From: Actinomycetota bacterium
Lineage (GTDB): Bacteria > Actinomycetota > Actinomycetes > Nanopelagicales > Nanopelagicaceae
DNA length: 53,856 nucleotides
Reading direction: 5' to 3'
Assembly: GCA_015660815.1 (NCBI GenBank)
Contig: JACSDF010000007.1
Location: forward strand, 1-53,856
The notes under the pieces are model-generated. The model did no database searches, was not told the DNA's origin, and saw nothing but the letters and a program-made list of their open reading frames with translations. Position 1 is the first letter of the stretch. Each line of letters begins with the position of its first letter. The translations under genes were made by a program, and so were the position numbers. Below, piece after piece: positions 29,018 through 40,398 of this stretch.

Positions 29018-29722
29018 ATGAGCACACCGCATATTTCAGCCAATAAAGGCGATATCGCCGAGCGAATACTTCTGCCTGGAGATCCCCTGAGGGCTAAATG
29101 GATCGCAGATACCTATATGGAAAATGTCACTCAGTACAACGCAGTCCGTAACATGTTTGGCTATACCGGTACTTATAAGGGTGAACGAGTATCAGTTCAA
29201 GGAACTGGAATGGGCCTTCCATCTCTTTCCATTTATGTAACTGAACTCTTCAATGATTACGGAGTCCAAAGCGCAATCAGAATTGGGACATGTGGTGGTT
29301 TATTAGAGAAAACTAAAATCGGAGATGTTATTTTGGCCATGACGGCATCAACAGATTCAAATATTAACCGTAGGTTTACAAATAATTTAGATTTTGCACC
29401 TCATGCTGATTTCAAATTGCTCCTTGCAGCACATGAAGCATCCAAACACTTGTCAAATGTTCATGTTGGTGGAGTCGCCTCTATGGATTACTTTTATGAT
29501 GAAAGCGATGCCATACAGAGATTGATCCAACATGGTGTTCTGGGAGCAGAGATGGAAGCCAACCAATTGTATTCAATAGCTGCACGCAAACAGCGACGGG
29601 CACTTGCGATTCTAACTGTCTCTGATCACGTAATCACTCATGAGTCTATGTCTTCGACTGATCGTGAAAAGTCATTAAATACTATGGTTGAGATCGCCTT
29701 CGCTGCACTTCTAAACGGTTAG
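29018..29722 (+). CDS. deoD: purine nucleoside phosphorylase DeoD
   Basis: Hexameric-type phosphorylase for purine salvage, 234 residues. Family positions are visible: H5 and GDP (residues 21-23), GTGMGLPS near 62, IRIGTCGG near 88, ASMDYFYDES near 155 and the catalytic aspartate D203 in VSDHVITHE. I chose the ATG at 29018, preceded by AAGGTGGG, over an in-frame ATG 27 bases upstream. Seven bases before the next gene, so co-transcribed with the protease. Confidence 0.95.
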   Translation: MSTPHISANKGDIAERILLPGDPLRAKWIADTYMENVTQYNAVRNMFGYTGTYKGERVSVQGTGMGLPSLSIYVTELFNDYGVQSAIRIGTCGGLLEKTKIGDVILAMTASTDSNINRRFTNNLDFAPHADFKLLLAAHEASKHLSNVHVGGVASMDYFYDESDAIQRLIQHGVLGAEMEANQLYSIAARKQRRALAILTVSDHVITHESMSSTDREKSLNTMVEIAFAALLNG

Positions 29723-29729
29723 GAAAACT

Positions 29730-30971
29730 ATGAATACATCTGATTTCTTGTTGCTTAGCATTGTTACTTTTGTATTAATTGATTTTGGTGCAGGTATGGT
29801 AATTAACTACCTGAATGAGAATTCGAAAAATGCACCTCTAAGTGCTGAGGCAGCAGAGATTTATAATCCAGATGAATACGCAAAATCTATGGAGTATGGC
29901 ACTGCCAAATATAAATTTGAGATGTTAACTTCGGTAATAACTACAGTTGTAATTCTGTCGGCAATAATTTTGGGCTGGTTTGCCAAGCTGGATTTACAAA
30001 TTCGTGAGCGAATTGAAAATGATTTGTTTGAAACTATCGTCTTTGTAGGAATTCTCATCGTAGTGAGCTCTTTGATCTCGATCCCCGGCAGGTATTACTC
30101 AACTTTTATTATTGAGGAAAAATACGGTTTCAATAAAACCACAAAGAAACTCTTTATCACTGATTCTGTCAAGCAACTGCTCTTAAGTTTGCTCATTGGA
30201 TTGCCACTTCTTTACCTTATCGCTTGGATCTACCAAGAAATTCAAAGCATGTTTTGGTTGGTGGGCTGGCTCCTAGTGGCTGTTTTTTCACTCTTTATGT
30301 TTGTTTTTGGTACACGAATATTTTTGCCAATGTTCAATAAATTGAAGCCATTACCAGCAGGAGACCTGCGTGATGAGATTGAAATGTATTGCCAGTCCCA
30401 AGGTTTTCCGCTCTCAAAACTATATGAAATGGATGCATCTAAACGTTCTACCAAATTGAATGCTTTCTTCTCTGGAATGGGCAGAGTAAAAATTATTGGC
30501 CTTTTTGACACTTTGATTGAGAAGCTAACGATTAAAGAGGTTGTCGCAGTTTTAGCTCATGAAGTCGGTCACTACAAGCGCAAGCACGTGTACACAATGT
30601 TTGCCTTTAGTAATGTTCAAACTCTAATAATGTTTGCACTCATGGGTTGGTTACTTAGTAATCCAGATTTGTCGAAAGCGCTTGGCTCAGATATTCCAAG
30701 TTTCCATTTATCTATATTGGCGTTTTTCTTACTATTTACACCACTCTCTACACTTCTGGGATTGATTAATAACTCATTCTCTCGACACAACGAATACCAA
30801 GCCGATCAATTCTCACTCGATACATACCCAGAAGCTCGTGAGCACATGTATTCAGCGCTGAAAAAACTGTCTCTCGAATCGTTGAGTAACTTAAACCCTC
30901 ATCCACTTTATGTGGCAGTTCATTACTCGCATCCACCAATACTTGCTCGACTTGCTAACTTGAAAAAGTAG
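29730..30971 (+). CDS. M48A (Ste24/CAAX-type) membrane metalloprotease
   Basis: 413-residue zinc protease with about seven membrane helices. The zinc site is H277-E278-x2-H281 (LAHEVGHYKRKH) with the third ligand E355 in RHNEYQADQFS. This is the full Ste24 architecture rather than the short HtpX type. Bacterial substrates of this group are unknown. GC content is low (19 of 60 bases at 29881-29940) compared with the neighbouring metal module. Confidence 0.92.
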   Translation: MNTSDFLLLSIVTFVLIDFGAGMVINYLNENSKNAPLSAEAAEIYNPDEYAKSMEYGTAKYKFEMLTSVITTVVILSAIILGWFAKLDLQIRERIENDLFETIVFVGILIVVSSLISIPGRYYSTFIIEEKYGFNKTTKKLFITDSVKQLLLSLLIGLPLLYLIAWIYQEIQSMFWLVGWLLVAVFSLFMFVFGTRIFLPMFNKLKPLPAGDLRDEIEMYCQSQGFPLSKLYEMDASKRSTKLNAFFSGMGRVKIIGLFDTLIEKLTIKEVVAVLAHEVGHYKRKHVYTMFAFSNVQTLIMFALMGWLLSNPDLSKALGSDIPSFHLSILAFFLLFTPLSTLLGLINNSFSRHNEYQADQFSLDTYPEAREHMYSALKKLSLESLSNLNPHPLYVAVHYSHPPILARLANLKK

Positions 30972-31323
30972 TTTTTCTAGCCGACCAAAATCCATAAGCG
31001 ATGATCAAAGCTGGAATGGCGTTCCAGCGCTCATTAGGGCTGCGAGATACTAGATTTACGAAGGCACCAAGAAGAGAGATAACGAGAAATAACCTTGGTA
31101 ACCATGTTGGAGAAATGCTGCGGTGAGCCCATATCTTTAGAAGCGTGCGGTACTGCCACACCACAATGAGAGTGTTCAAGATATAGGCGATGCGAATTCC
31201 AGTTGGGAAAGTTTCAAATTGACCTCCCGCAGCGCGTGTCAACGCGTACTCTTGATTAAAAATTACGCCGAGTACCAATGTGAGATTCCAAGCCAGAGCT
31301 AAAGTTATTAGAACTTTTTTCAT
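30955..31323 (-). CDS. small four-helix membrane protein, unknown function
   Basis: 122 residues not recognised. Hydrophobic segments near residues 5-22, 44-58, 75-93 and 103-116, with charged loops (QYRTLLKIWAHRSIS; SRSPNERWN). The first segment could be a signal anchor. Overlaps the 3' end of the protease gene by 17 bases on the opposite strand and follows the PPOX gene by 9 bases on its own, so it may be in the PPOX transcript. Confidence 0.75.
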   Translation of the reverse strand: MKKVLITLALAWNLTLVLGVIFNQEYALTRAAGGQFETFPTGIRIAYILNTLIVVWQYRTLLKIWAHRSISPTWLPRLFLVISLLGAFVNLVSRSPNERWNAIPALIIAYGFWSARKTTFSS

Positions 31324-31332
31324 GGAGAGAAA

Positions 31333-31962
31333 CTACCCAATATGAGCTGGAACAGGAATACCTATGGCGTTTGTTGCCGTTATGGGTTGACCAATTGTCG
31401 TGTTTATAGGCAATATGCCCGCCCAGAGTGGAAGGGAAATGTCGGCCTCATCATCAGATGGCTCCCCTTTACGCGCTTTCGCTGAAACTCTATCCAAACT
31501 TAACTCCACGATAAGCGTCGCCGCCGACTCCTTCTTCGTTAATGGACGGCCGTATTCCCAAAGACCAGGGATTAATTTTGTAGTGATTCGCTCTAGAGCA
31601 ATCTCTTTTTCGGATTCGTTTAAAACGCGCGCTTTTCCAAAAATCATTACCGACTCATAGTTCATCGAAGAGTTAAATGCCGAGCGTGCAACCACAATTG
31701 CATTTAACTTGGTAACGGTTACACATAGATCAATTCCCTTTGCTATCGACATCATTATTCGAGATCCAGATGATCCATGAATCAGTATTCGGTTGCCGTC
31801 TCGAGCAAAGCCCATTGGAATCACAAATGGTGAATTGATATCTGGGTCAATAAAGCCCACATGACATACATACTGGCTATCAAGAAGTTTTTCGATATCT
31901 AAACGCTCATGTACTTCGCGATCTGCATGGCGCTGTACGTGGTACTTTTCTTCATTACTCAT
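31333..31962 (-). CDS. pyridoxamine 5'-phosphate oxidase-family (flavin-binding) protein
   Basis: 209-residue split-barrel protein of the PPOX-like 2 type: HADREVHERLDIEKLLD at the N-terminus, then VGFIDPDINSPFVIPMGFAR and ILIHGSSGSRIMMSIA, which form the flavin or F420 pocket. It is longer than NimA-like relatives only at the C-terminus. A reductase, deazaflavin or nitro-group role is possible; substrate cannot be read. Confidence 0.85.
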   Translation of the reverse strand: MSNEEKYHVQRHADREVHERLDIEKLLDSQYVCHVGFIDPDINSPFVIPMGFARDGNRILIHGSSGSRIMMSIAKGIDLCVTVTKLNAIVVARSAFNSSMNYESVMIFGKARVLNESEKEIALERITTKLIPGLWEYGRPLTKKESAATLIVELSLDRVSAKARKGEPSDDEADISLPLWAGILPINTTIGQPITATNAIGIPVPAHIG

Positions 31963-32001
31963 TCAACTATCTTAGTTGAATGCTTCAGTTTAAGATTCTA
32001 A

Positions 32002-32427
32002 TTAACGGAAGGGCAGAACCTTGATTCCAGGCAAATCAATTAGTTCCCATTCATTGTCCGAGAAGACAACTATAGTTCCGAGCCTCTTCCCAACGGCAAG
32101 AAGCATGACATCGGCGAGACTTGCACGGATTTGTCTCTTACTCTTTAAATTATACTCTTTGACTTTCTTGTAAATATACCCCGCTTCTATTGCATCTTCT
32201 TCCACTACGGAAATTATCTGAATATTCTTCAAACTCAATAAAGTCCGTACTTCATCTTGGGAAATTCCAGTTTTTTTCCGCCTACAAATTTCAAAAGTTT
32301 CAGTTAGCGCAATCGGTGTGGATAATGCCAAACCGGATTCTGTAATAGCGTCAACAACCTTCCAACCCGGTTCTCGAAGTATTAGTGCAACTAAGGCAGA
32401 GGCGTCAAGTAAAGACTCATGTGGCAT
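32002..32427 (-). CDS. PIN-domain (VapC-type) toxin, second system
   Basis: 141 residues with the PIN residues D8 (LLDASALVAL), E43 (LTETFEI), an aspartate near 106 (SLADVMLLAVG) and D124 (FSDNEW). It differs clearly from the first VapC in the window. One-base overlap with its antitoxin (TAATG). Confidence 0.9.
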   Translation of the reverse strand: MPHESLLDASALVALILREPGWKVVDAITESGLALSTPIALTETFEICRRKKTGISQDEVRTLLSLKNIQIISVVEEDAIEAGYIYKKVKEYNLKSKRQIRASLADVMLLAVGKRLGTIVVFSDNEWELIDLPGIKVLPFR

Positions 32428-32759
32428 TATTCGCCAAAAACAGCTGCCAAAAGTACTGCTCCCCTTTTATCGGATTCAGCAACAGATATGAAGGTTGGAT
32501 TGCTCAATTTCTCAAAACGCTCCTCTTCTTCTTCAAAGCGCTCACGAAGCAGATCATCAGTAGAAGGTGCCGATTGAGAAGCGACGGCCAACTCCCACAA
32601 ACTCTGAATTTTCCGATCTCTAGTCTCCACAATGAATCTTCCTTCGGAGATTTCATCGACGACAAGCGTGTCTCCAGGTTTAAATCCGCAAGCTTTTTGG
32701 AGTTCTACTGGCAAGACCGTTCTGCCTTTTTCCTTCACATTCAGCTCAATTATGCTCAT
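32427..32759 (-). CDS. AbrB/MazE-type swapped-hairpin antitoxin
   Basis: About 110 residues: N-terminal AbrB-like DNA-binding hairpin (IIELNVKEKGRTVLPVELQK, FKPGDTLVVDE) and an acidic helix (LRERFEEEEERFEKL) likely to bind the toxin. I use the ATG at 32759; a GTG 9 bases upstream lies within the predicted promoter. A TATAGT -10 element ends 7 bases before the ATG, so the mRNA is probably leaderless. Confidence 0.88.
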   Translation of the reverse strand: MSIIELNVKEKGRTVLPVELQKACGFKPGDTLVVDEISEGRFIVETRDRKIQSLWELAVASQSAPSTDDLLRERFEEEEERFEKLSNPTFISVAESDKRGAVLLAAVFGE

Positions 32760-32766
32760 AGGTGGC

Positions 32767-32808
32767 ACTATAGCATATGAGTACCACTCTATTAATCCAG
32801 TACCACTC
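32767..32808 (-). promoter_or_regulatory. promoter and direct repeats of the second toxin-antitoxin pair
   Basis: TATAGT at 32767-32772 (minus strand) is the -10 element. Upstream, AGTACCACTC occurs twice on the plus strand (32780-32789 and 32799-32808), a 19-base period that puts both copies on roughly similar faces of the helix about the -35 region. They are plausible binding sites for the antitoxin. Confidence 0.5.
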
Positions 32809-32846
32809 CTTACCGACGCAGCAATGGCTCCAAGAAAAGCAAAAGA

Positions 32847-32872
32847 GGCCCAACCCCGTGTGGGTTGGAGCC
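32847..32872 (-). terminator. intrinsic terminator after rpoC
   Basis: Stem GGC-CCAACCC with GGGTTGG-a-GCC (one bulged base, 5-base loop) followed on the minus strand by TCTTTTGCTTTT. It lies 16 bases after the rpoC stop and ends the rpoBC transcript before the toxin-antitoxin promoter. Confidence 0.8.
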
Positions 32873-32887
32873 CCTTTTGAATGACTT

Positions 32888-35800
32888 TTAACGAGGTACT
32901 TCGACCTCATCCAGACGAACGGCTTCACCGGATCCCTGTTGATCAAATGGTGTGAAGTCATATTCATCATAAGCTGCATAAACTGCGGCCTTTGCCTCTT
33001 CCGTTGGCTCAACACGAATGTTGCGATAACGGGCTAGACCAGTACCGGCAGGAATCAACTTACCGATGATGACGTTTTCTTTCAGACCGAGTAGTGGATC
33101 ACTCTTCTCTGAAAGTGCGGCATCTGTTAGTACGCGAGTTGTCTCTTGGAATGATGCAGCTGATAACCATGACTCAGTTGCAAGTGATGCCTTAGTAATA
33201 CCCATAAGTTCTGGGCGTCCTGAGGCGGCTTTTCCACCTGATGTAACAACGCGACGGTTTTCTGCTTCAAAGCGACCGCGCTCAACGAGTTCACCTGGAA
33301 GTAGATCGGCATCTCCGGCCTCAAGCACAGTGATGCGCTTTAGCATTTGACGAACGATTACTTCGATGTGCTTATCGTGAATGCCTACGCCCTGTGAGCG
33401 ATAAACAGATTGAATCTCATTTACCAAGTGAACTTGAGTTGCACGTGGTCCAAGGATACGAAGAACTTGCTTTGGATCGATTGCGCCGACGACCATCTTC
33501 TGGCCAACTTCAACGCGAACACCATCTTCTACAAGTAGCTTCTGACGGCGAGTGATTGGGTAAGCAACTTCTTCGCCACCATCATCTGGTGTAACGATGA
33601 TTTTCTTACCCTTTGCATCTTCGCGGAATGAGACAACGCCTGCAGTTTCTGCAATCGGTGCAACACCCTTTGGAGTACGCGCTTCGAAAAGCTCGACGAT
33701 ACGTGGAAGACCGTGAGTGATGTCATCTCCAGCAACGCCACCAGTGTGGAAGGTACGCATTGTTAGCTGTGTACCAGGCTCACCAATTGACTGTGCTGCA
33801 ATGATTCCCACTGCTTCACCGACGGCAACAAGTTGACCTGCTGCAAGGGATCGACCGTAGCAAGCTGCGCACTGTCCGACCTTGCTATCGCAGGTTAGAA
33901 CAGAGCGGATTTTAACTTCATCGACACCTGCTGCAACGAGTTCATCAATGTTGCGATCACCTAAGTCAATGCCGGCCTTAGCAATAACCACGCCATCGAC
34001 TTCAACATCATCGGCGAGTGTGCGACCGAAGACAGAGGTTTCAACGTGGTCAAACTTAACAAGGCCGCCAGATTCTTGGCGAACACCAATCTGTAGAACA
34101 AGACCGCGATCTGTACCGCAATCCTCTTCACGGATGATTACATCTTGTGCAACATCGCAGAGACGTCGGGTTAAGTAACCTGAGTCAGCGGTACGAAGTG
34201 CGGTGTCGGCAAGACCCTTACGAGCACCGTGAGTGGAAATAAAGTACTCAAGTACTGAAAGACCTTCGCGGAAGTTAGATTTAATTGGGCGAGGAATAAT
34301 TTCACCTTTTGGATTCGCTACCAGGCCACGCATACCTGCAATCTGACGGATCTGCATCATGTTTCCACGAGCACCAGAGAAGACCATCATCCACACTGGG
34401 TTAACGCGAGGGAAGTTTTCTTCCATCTCTTTACCCACTTCGGCTGTTGCCTTTGTCCAGATTTCGATTAACTCTTGACGACGCTCGTCATCAGTGATGA
34501 GTCCCTTTTCATACTGCGATTGAACCTTGTCGGCCTGAGTTTCATAGCTCTCAAGGATCTCTTTCTTACGCGGAGGTGTAACAACATCTTCAATACCGAT
34601 TGTGATTCCGGCACGTGTTGCCCAGTGGAAGCCGAGTGACTTCAGAGCATCAAGTGTCTGAGCAACAACAACCTTTGGATAGAACTCAGCCAATCGATCA
34701 ACGATTCCACCAAGTTGTTTCTTGGTGACATCTAAGTCAACGAATGGGAAGTCTGCAGGAAGTGCCTCGTTGAACAATGCGCGACCAAGAGTGGTTTCGA
34801 TTGTTTCGGTTGAGTTATCAAGACGGATCTTGATCATTGCCTGCAATGACACTGAGTGTTGATCGTGGGCCATAATCGCTTCAGAGATCGAGCTAAATGC
34901 ACGACCCTCGCCGAGCTCGCCTTCGCGGCTCATTGTTAAGTGATAGAGACCAAGAACCATGTCCTGTGTTGGTGATGTAATCGGACGACCGTTAGCAGGA
35001 GACAAGATGTTATTTGAAGACAACATCAAGATACGTGCTTCGGCCTGAGCTTCAGCAGATAGCGGCAAGTGAACTGCCATCTGGTCACCGTCGAAGTCAG
35101 CGTTGAACGCTGTACATACGAGCGGGTGAATCTGAATCGCTTTACCTTCAACTAGTTGAGGCTCAAAAGCCTGGATACCTAGGCGGTGAAGAGTAGGTGC
35201 GCGGTTTAGAAGTACTGGATGCTCGGCGATAACTTCTTCCAAAACATCCCATACCACTGGACGTGCGCGCTCAACCATACGCTTTGCAGATTTTATGTTC
35301 TGCGCATGGTTTAGATCTACAAGACGCTTCATTACGAATGGTTTGAAGAGTTCGAGCGCCATCTGCTTTGGCAGACCGCACTGATGCAACTTCAACTGTG
35401 GACCAACAACGATTACTGAACGACCTGAGTAGTCAACGCGCTTTCCGAGCAAGTTCTGGCGGAATCGACCCTGCTTGCCCTTGAGCATGTCAGAGAGTGA
35501 TTTAAGTGCGCGGTTACCTGGACCGGTTACTGGACGACCACGACGACCGTTATCGAACAGAGCATCTACAGCTTCCTGCAACATACGCTTTTCGTTGTTA
35601 ACGATAATCTCTGGTGCACCGAGATCGGCAAGACGCTTCAAACGGTTGTTACGGTTAATAACGCGACGGTATAGATCGTTGAGATCTGATGTCGCAAATC
35701 GTCCACCATCGAGTTGAACCATTGGACGAAGATCCGGTGGAATAACTGGAACGCAATCAAGAACCATTGATGCTGGCTTGTTGCTTGTTGTAAGGAATGC

Positions 35801-36700
35801 GTTAACAACCTTCAAGCGCTTAATTGCACGAGTCTTCTTTGCACCTTTGCCATTTTCAGAAAGGTCAGTGAGCATCTTGTGCTCGGTTGCAAGATCAAAG
35901 GTCTCCAAGCGATGCTTAATTGCAGCAGCACCCATGTCGCCCTTGAAATACATTCCGTAGCGATCGCGCATTTCGCGGTAAAGATTTTCATCGCCCTCAA
36001 GATCTTGAACCTTCAAGTTCTTAAAGCGAGCCCAGACGCTCTCCATGCGCTCGAGCTCTTTCTCTGACTTCTCGCGAATTGACTTGAGCTCGCGCTCTGC
36101 AGCCTCGCGTACCTTGCGCTTTACATCTGACTTCGCATCTTCTGCTTCAAGCTCTGCGGTGTCATCTTCAAGCTTCTTTGTACGAATATCGAGATCAACA
36201 TCGCGACGAGTTTCAATCTTCTTGCGATCGTTAGCCAACTTCTTTTCAAGTTGTGGCAAATCCTCTTCGCGAGCTTCAGCATCAACTTCGGTAATCATGT
36301 ATGCAGCGAAGTAAATAACCTTCTCAAGATCCTTTGGAGCAAGATCTAGTAGGTAGCCAAGGCGTGATGGAACACCCTTGAAGTACCAGATGTGAGTAAC
36401 GGGAGCTGCAAGCTCGATGTGACCCATGCGTTCACGACGAACCTTTGCGCGTGTTACTTCAACACCGCAACGCTCGCAGATGATTCCCTTAAATCGAACG
36501 CGCTTGTACTTTCCGCAATAACATTCCCAGTCACGAGTTGGTCCGAAAATCTTCTCATCGAAGAGTCCGTCCTTCTCTGGCTTGAGTGTGCGGTAGTTGA
36601 TTGTCTCTGGCTTCTTTACTTCGCCAAAAGACCATTCGCGAATATTGTCAGCGGATGCAAGACCGATACGTAATTCATCAAAGAAGTTGACATCTAACAT
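32888..36700 (-). CDS. rpoC: RNA polymerase beta' subunit
   Basis: 1270 residues. Zinc site 1 is C60, C62, C75, C78, at the same numbers as in mycobacteria; the catalytic NADFDGDQM is at about residues 533-541; the second zinc site uses cysteines near 860 and 937-947 ([13 protein letters not shown]). The charged insertion near residues 150-230 (many Lys and Glu) is the actinobacterial type. Fourteen bases after rpoB. Confidence 0.98.
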   Translation of the reverse strand: MLDVNFFDELRIGLASADNIREWSFGEVKKPETINYRTLKPEKDGLFDEKIFGPTRDWECYCGKYKRVRFKGIICERCGVEVTRAKVRRERMGHIELAAPVTHIWYFKGVPSRLGYLLDLAPKDLEKVIYFAAYMITEVDAEAREEDLPQLEKKLANDRKKIETRRDVDLDIRTKKLEDDTAELEAEDAKSDVKRKVREAAERELKSIREKSEKELERMESVWARFKNLKVQDLEGDENLYREMRDRYGMYFKGDMGAAAIKHRLETFDLATEHKMLTDLSENGKGAKKTRAIKRLKVVNAFLTTSNKPASMVLDCVPVIPPDLRPMVQLDGGRFATSDLNDLYRRVINRNNRLKRLADLGAPEIIVNNEKRMLQEAVDALFDNGRRGRPVTGPGNRALKSLSDMLKGKQGRFRQNLLGKRVDYSGRSVIVVGPQLKLHQCGLPKQMALELFKPFVMKRLVDLNHAQNIKSAKRMVERARPVVWDVLEEVIAEHPVLLNRAPTLHRLGIQAFEPQLVEGKAIQIHPLVCTAFNADFDGDQMAVHLPLSAEAQAEARILMLSSNNILSPANGRPITSPTQDMVLGLYHLTMSREGELGEGRAFSSISEAIMAHDQHSVSLQAMIKIRLDNSTETIETTLGRALFNEALPADFPFVDLDVTKKQLGGIVDRLAEFYPKVVVAQTLDALKSLGFHWATRAGITIGIEDVVTPPRKKEILESYETQADKVQSQYEKGLITDDERRQELIEIWTKATAEVGKEMEENFPRVNPVWMMVFSGARGNMMQIRQIAGMRGLVANPKGEIIPRPIKSNFREGLSVLEYFISTHGARKGLADTALRTADSGYLTRRLCDVAQDVIIREEDCGTDRGLVLQIGVRQESGGLVKFDHVETSVFGRTLADDVEVDGVVIAKAGIDLGDRNIDELVAAGVDEVKIRSVLTCDSKVGQCAACYGRSLAAGQLVAVGEAVGIIAAQSIGEPGTQLTMRTFHTGGVAGDDITHGLPRIVELFEARTPKGVAPIAETAGVVSFREDAKGKKIIVTPDDGGEEVAYPITRRQKLLVEDGVRVEVGQKMVVGAIDPKQVLRILGPRATQVHLVNEIQSVYRSQGVGIHDKHIEVIVRQMLKRITVLEAGDADLLPGELVERGRFEAENRRVVTSGGKAASGRPELMGITKASLATESWLSAASFQETTRVLTDAALSEKSDPLLGLKENVIIGKLIPAGTGLARYRNIRVEPTEEAKAAVYAAYDEYDFTPFDQQGSGEAVRLDEVEVPR

Positions 36701-36714
36701 AGTTATTTTCCCTC

Positions 36715-39700
36715 TCAGATTTCTTCAACGCTGCTTGGCTCAACTCGTGACAAGTTGATACCTAGCTCTTCGGCGGCACGGAATACTTCTTCATCAGTAT
36801 CGCGAAGTTCAATTGCGACACCTTCAGATGAAAGCACTTCAACATTTAGACAAAGTGATTGCATTTCCTTAATGAGTACCTTGAATGACTCAGGGATACC
36901 AGGTTCAGGAATGTTTTCACCCTTTACGATTGCTTCGTAGACTTTTACGCGGCCTAGAACATCGTCAGATTTAATTGTGAGAAGTTCTTGGAGTGTGTAA
37001 GCAGCACCATAGGCTTCAAGTGCCCACACTTCCATCTCACCAAATCGCTGACCACCGAATTGGGCTTTTCCGCCCAATGGTTGCTGCGTGATCATTGAGT
37101 ATGGACCAGTCGAACGTGCGTGAATCTTGTCATCCACCAAGTGGTGAAGCTTCAAGATATACATATATCCAACTGAAATCGGTGTTGGGTATGGCTCACC
37201 GGAACGACCGTCAAATAAACGAGCCTTTCCAGAGCGACCAATTAATTGATTTCCATCGCGGTTAGGCAATGTGCTTTCGAGAAGACCAGAAATCTCATCT
37301 TCAAGTGCGCCATCGAATACCGGAGTTGCAAACTTAGTTCCAGGGGCGCCCTTTTCGGCACCGATAGCGCGCATATGCTTTTGCCACGCTTCATCGATTC
37401 CAGAGAGATCCCAACCAGTCTTTGCTACCCACCCTAAGTGCATTTCAAGAACCTGTCCGACGTTCATACGTCCAGGTACACCAAGTGGGTTTAGAACTAC
37501 ATCTACTGGAGTTCCATCTTCAAGGAATGGCATATCTTCAACTGGAAGAATCTTTGAAATAACACCCTTGTTACCGTGGCGACCGGCAAGCTTGTCACCA
37601 TCTTGAATCTTGCGCTTTTGAGCAACGTACACGCGAACCAATTGGTTAACGCCAGCGGAAAGTTCAAAGCCCTCTTCAGATTCGAAGATTTTTACGCCGA
37701 TAACTTTTCCAGATTCACCGTGCGGAACCTTAAGTGATGTGTCGCGAACTTCGCGAGCTTTTTCACCAAAGATCGCGCGGAGTAAACGCTCTTCAGGAGT
37801 TAGTTCGGTTTCGCCCTTTGGCGTTACCTTTCCAACCAAGATATCGCCAGGTACAACATCGGCGCCAACGCGAATGATTCCGCGCTCATCAAGATCGGCT
37901 AGAACTTCTTCAGAAACGTTAGGAATATCGCGAGTGATCTCTTCGGCACCAAGTTTGGTATCGCGAGCATCGACTTCGTATTCTTCAATGTGAATTGATG
38001 TCAAAACATCATCTTGAACCAGACGCTGCGACAAGATAATCGCATCTTCGTAGTTGTGGCCTTCCCATGACATAAATGCCACGAGCAAGTTCTTTCCAAG
38101 TGCCATTTCACCCATATCGGTGCAAGGACCATCGGCGATTACTGAGCCAACCTCAAGACGCTGACCTTCAGAGACAACAACTTTTTGGTTGTATGAGGTT
38201 CCTTGGTTAGAGCGCGTGAACTTATGTAATGAATATGTCTGATACGTTGAATCATCGGCCATAACTTTTACTTCTTCTGCTGATACTTCAGTAACTACAC
38301 CGGCCTTAGTCGCAACAACGACATCGCCCGCATCAACGGCTGCACGGAACTCCATACCAGTACCGATCAATGGTGCTTCTGCACGCATTAGTGGGACTGA
38401 CTGGCGCATCATGTTAGAGCCCATCAACGCACGGTTAGCATCATCGTGCTCAAGGAATGGAATCATCGCTGTTGCAACAGAAACCATCTGGCGCGGAGAA
38501 ACATCCATGTAATCGACTTCAATTGCAGGAATATATTCAACTTCTCCACCACGACGACGAACAAGTACGCGTGCTTCGGCGAAGTGGTTGTCATCAGTTA
38601 GCGGTGCATTTGCCTGCGCAATGATGTGCTCGTCTTCTTCATCGGCAGTTAAATAATCAACTTGATCGGTTACGCGACCCTTGGAAACCTTGCGGTAAGG
38701 AGTCTCGATAAATCCGAATGCCGTTACTCGACCATATGTTGCAAGTGAACCGATAAGACCAATGTTTGGTCCTTCAGGAGTTTCAATTGGGCACATACGT
38801 CCATAGTGAGAAGGGTGAACGTCACGGACTTCAAAGCCCGCACGATCACGCGATAAACCACCGGGCCCAAGTGCTGAAAGACGGCGCTTGTGTGTAAGAC
38901 CGGAAAGTGGATTTGTTTGATCCATGAACTGCGACAACTGAGAAGTTCCGAAGAACTCCTTGATTGAAGCAACAACGGGGCGAATGTTAATCAGAGTCTG
39001 TGGCGTGATCGCTTCTACATCTTGTGTAGTCATTCGCTCGCGAACTACGCGCTCCATACGAGACAAGCCGATACGAACTTGATTCTGAATGAGCTCGCCA
39101 ACTGTGCGCAAGCGACGGTTACCGAAGTGATCGATATCGTCCTTTTCTACACGTACTTCGCGACCGTACTCCATCAAAAGATCGCCGCGGTGAAGGGCTA
39201 CTAAGTAGCGCAACGTTGCAACAATGTCGGAGATTGTAAGTAGTGATGCCTTTAGCTCAAGATCTAAGCCCAGCTTCTTATTAACCTTGAAGCGACCGAC
39301 CTTAGCCAAGTCATAACGCTTTGGGTTGAAGTAAAGATTTTCAATTAAGTTCTGAGCAGCTTCCTTAGTTGGAGGCTCACCGGGACGGAGCTTGCGATAA
39401 ATATCTAGAAGCGCTTCGTCCTGCGTCTTAACAGTATCTTTTTCAAGTGTCGCACGGATAGATTCGAAATCACCGAACTCTTCAAGAATCTGTTCTTCGC
39501 TCCAGCCAAGTGCCTTCAAGAAAACAGTTACTGACTGCTTGCGCTTGCGGTCGATGCGAACACCAACAAGATCCTTCTTATCAACTTCAAATTCAAGCCA
39601 AGCACCGCGACTTGGAATTACCTTTGCAGTGAATACATCTTTATCAGAAGTTTTTTCGATTGTGCGCTCGAAATAAACACCAGGTGATCGAACAATCTGA

Positions 39701-40170
39701 GAAACAACTACGCGCTCGGTACCGTTAATGACAAAAGTTCCACGAGCTGTCATCACTGGGAAGTCGCCCATAAATACTGTCTGAGATTTAATTTCACCTG
39801 TGATGTTATTTGTGAACTCAGCAGTTACGAATAGAGGTTGGGAATAAGTCATGTCGCGCTCTTTGCAATCACCAATTGAGTACTTAGGTGGCTCAAAGCG
39901 GTGATCGCGGAAAGTAAGACTCATAGTTCCCTGGAAATCTTCAATCGGTGAAATCTCCTCAAAGATTTCTTCCAGACCTGAAGTAGTAGGGATCTCTCCA
40001 CGATTCATAGAATCGGATGCTGCGATACGTGAACGCCATGCATCGTTGCCCAATAACCAATCAACGCTTTCAACTTGCAACGCTAATAAGTTTGGAACTT
40101 CGAGAGGTTCACGGATCTTTGCGAAAGAGATTCGGCGTGGTGCTACTGATGATTTTTTAGACGCGGCCAA
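36715..40170 (-). CDS. rpoB: RNA polymerase beta subunit
   Basis: 1151 residues from a TTG start at 40170, selected because AAGGA lies 6 bases upstream and the product then opens [20 protein letters not shown] as in other actinobacteria. An in-frame ATG 33 bases upstream lacks a site. The rifampicin pocket reads [20 protein letters not shown] followed by LSALGPGG, so the residues that usually mutate to resistance (Asp, His, Ser) are wild type. Forms an operon with rpoC. Confidence 0.97.
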   Translation of the reverse strand: MAASKKSSVAPRRISFAKIREPLEVPNLLALQVESVDWLLGNDAWRSRIAASDSMNRGEIPTTSGLEEIFEEISPIEDFQGTMSLTFRDHRFEPPKYSIGDCKERDMTYSQPLFVTAEFTNNITGEIKSQTVFMGDFPVMTARGTFVINGTERVVVSQIVRSPGVYFERTIEKTSDKDVFTAKVIPSRGAWLEFEVDKKDLVGVRIDRKRKQSVTVFLKALGWSEEQILEEFGDFESIRATLEKDTVKTQDEALLDIYRKLRPGEPPTKEAAQNLIENLYFNPKRYDLAKVGRFKVNKKLGLDLELKASLLTISDIVATLRYLVALHRGDLLMEYGREVRVEKDDIDHFGNRRLRTVGELIQNQVRIGLSRMERVVRERMTTQDVEAITPQTLINIRPVVASIKEFFGTSQLSQFMDQTNPLSGLTHKRRLSALGPGGLSRDRAGFEVRDVHPSHYGRMCPIETPEGPNIGLIGSLATYGRVTAFGFIETPYRKVSKGRVTDQVDYLTADEEDEHIIAQANAPLTDDNHFAEARVLVRRRGGEVEYIPAIEVDYMDVSPRQMVSVATAMIPFLEHDDANRALMGSNMMRQSVPLMRAEAPLIGTGMEFRAAVDAGDVVVATKAGVVTEVSAEEVKVMADDSTYQTYSLHKFTRSNQGTSYNQKVVVSEGQRLEVGSVIADGPCTDMGEMALGKNLLVAFMSWEGHNYEDAIILSQRLVQDDVLTSIHIEEYEVDARDTKLGAEEITRDIPNVSEEVLADLDERGIIRVGADVVPGDILVGKVTPKGETELTPEERLLRAIFGEKAREVRDTSLKVPHGESGKVIGVKIFESEEGFELSAGVNQLVRVYVAQKRKIQDGDKLAGRHGNKGVISKILPVEDMPFLEDGTPVDVVLNPLGVPGRMNVGQVLEMHLGWVAKTGWDLSGIDEAWQKHMRAIGAEKGAPGTKFATPVFDGALEDEISGLLESTLPNRDGNQLIGRSGKARLFDGRSGEPYPTPISVGYMYILKLHHLVDDKIHARSTGPYSMITQQPLGGKAQFGGQRFGEMEVWALEAYGAAYTLQELLTIKSDDVLGRVKVYEAIVKGENIPEPGIPESFKVLIKEMQSLCLNVEVLSSEGVAIELRDTDEEVFRAAEELGINLSRVEPSSVEEI

Positions 40171-40300
40171 GAGATGTCCTTCCAGACAATAAAGCGGGAA
40201 CACACAACTATTAGGTCTCAGCCGCTATATGCCCTGACCGTAAGTGTTTTGTGTGAGGTTGAAGAGTAACGCGCTCACCCCAACCCTGTCCACCCGGGTA

Positions 40301-40332
40301 CTTATACATCTAAATGGCAAATTTGTCTGCAA
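40301..40332 (-). promoter_or_regulatory. rpoB: candidate rpoBC promoter
   Basis: In the 228-base gap between rplL and rpoB a TATAAG preceded by TG lies at 40301-40306 on the minus strand. TTGCAG is at 40327-40332, 20 bases away, or 17 bases from the overlapping ATGTAT. The leader would be about 125 bases. The upstream terminator after rplL makes a separate rpoBC promoter likely, though the exact hexamers are uncertain. Confidence 0.4.
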
Positions 40333-40350
40333 ATTGGCTCTTGCTGGGGA

Positions 40351-40385
40351 AAGAAAAACCCCGCCTAGCCTCAGGCCAGGCGGGG
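40351..40385 (-). terminator. intrinsic terminator after rplL
   Basis: Stem CCCCGCCT (40359-40366) with AGGCGGGG (40378-40385), with a further inner pairing GCC/GGC, followed on the minus strand by TTTTTCTT. It lies 13 bases after the rplL stop and separates rplJL from rpoBC. Confidence 0.85.
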
Positions 40386-40398
40386 ATTTTCGAGGAAA

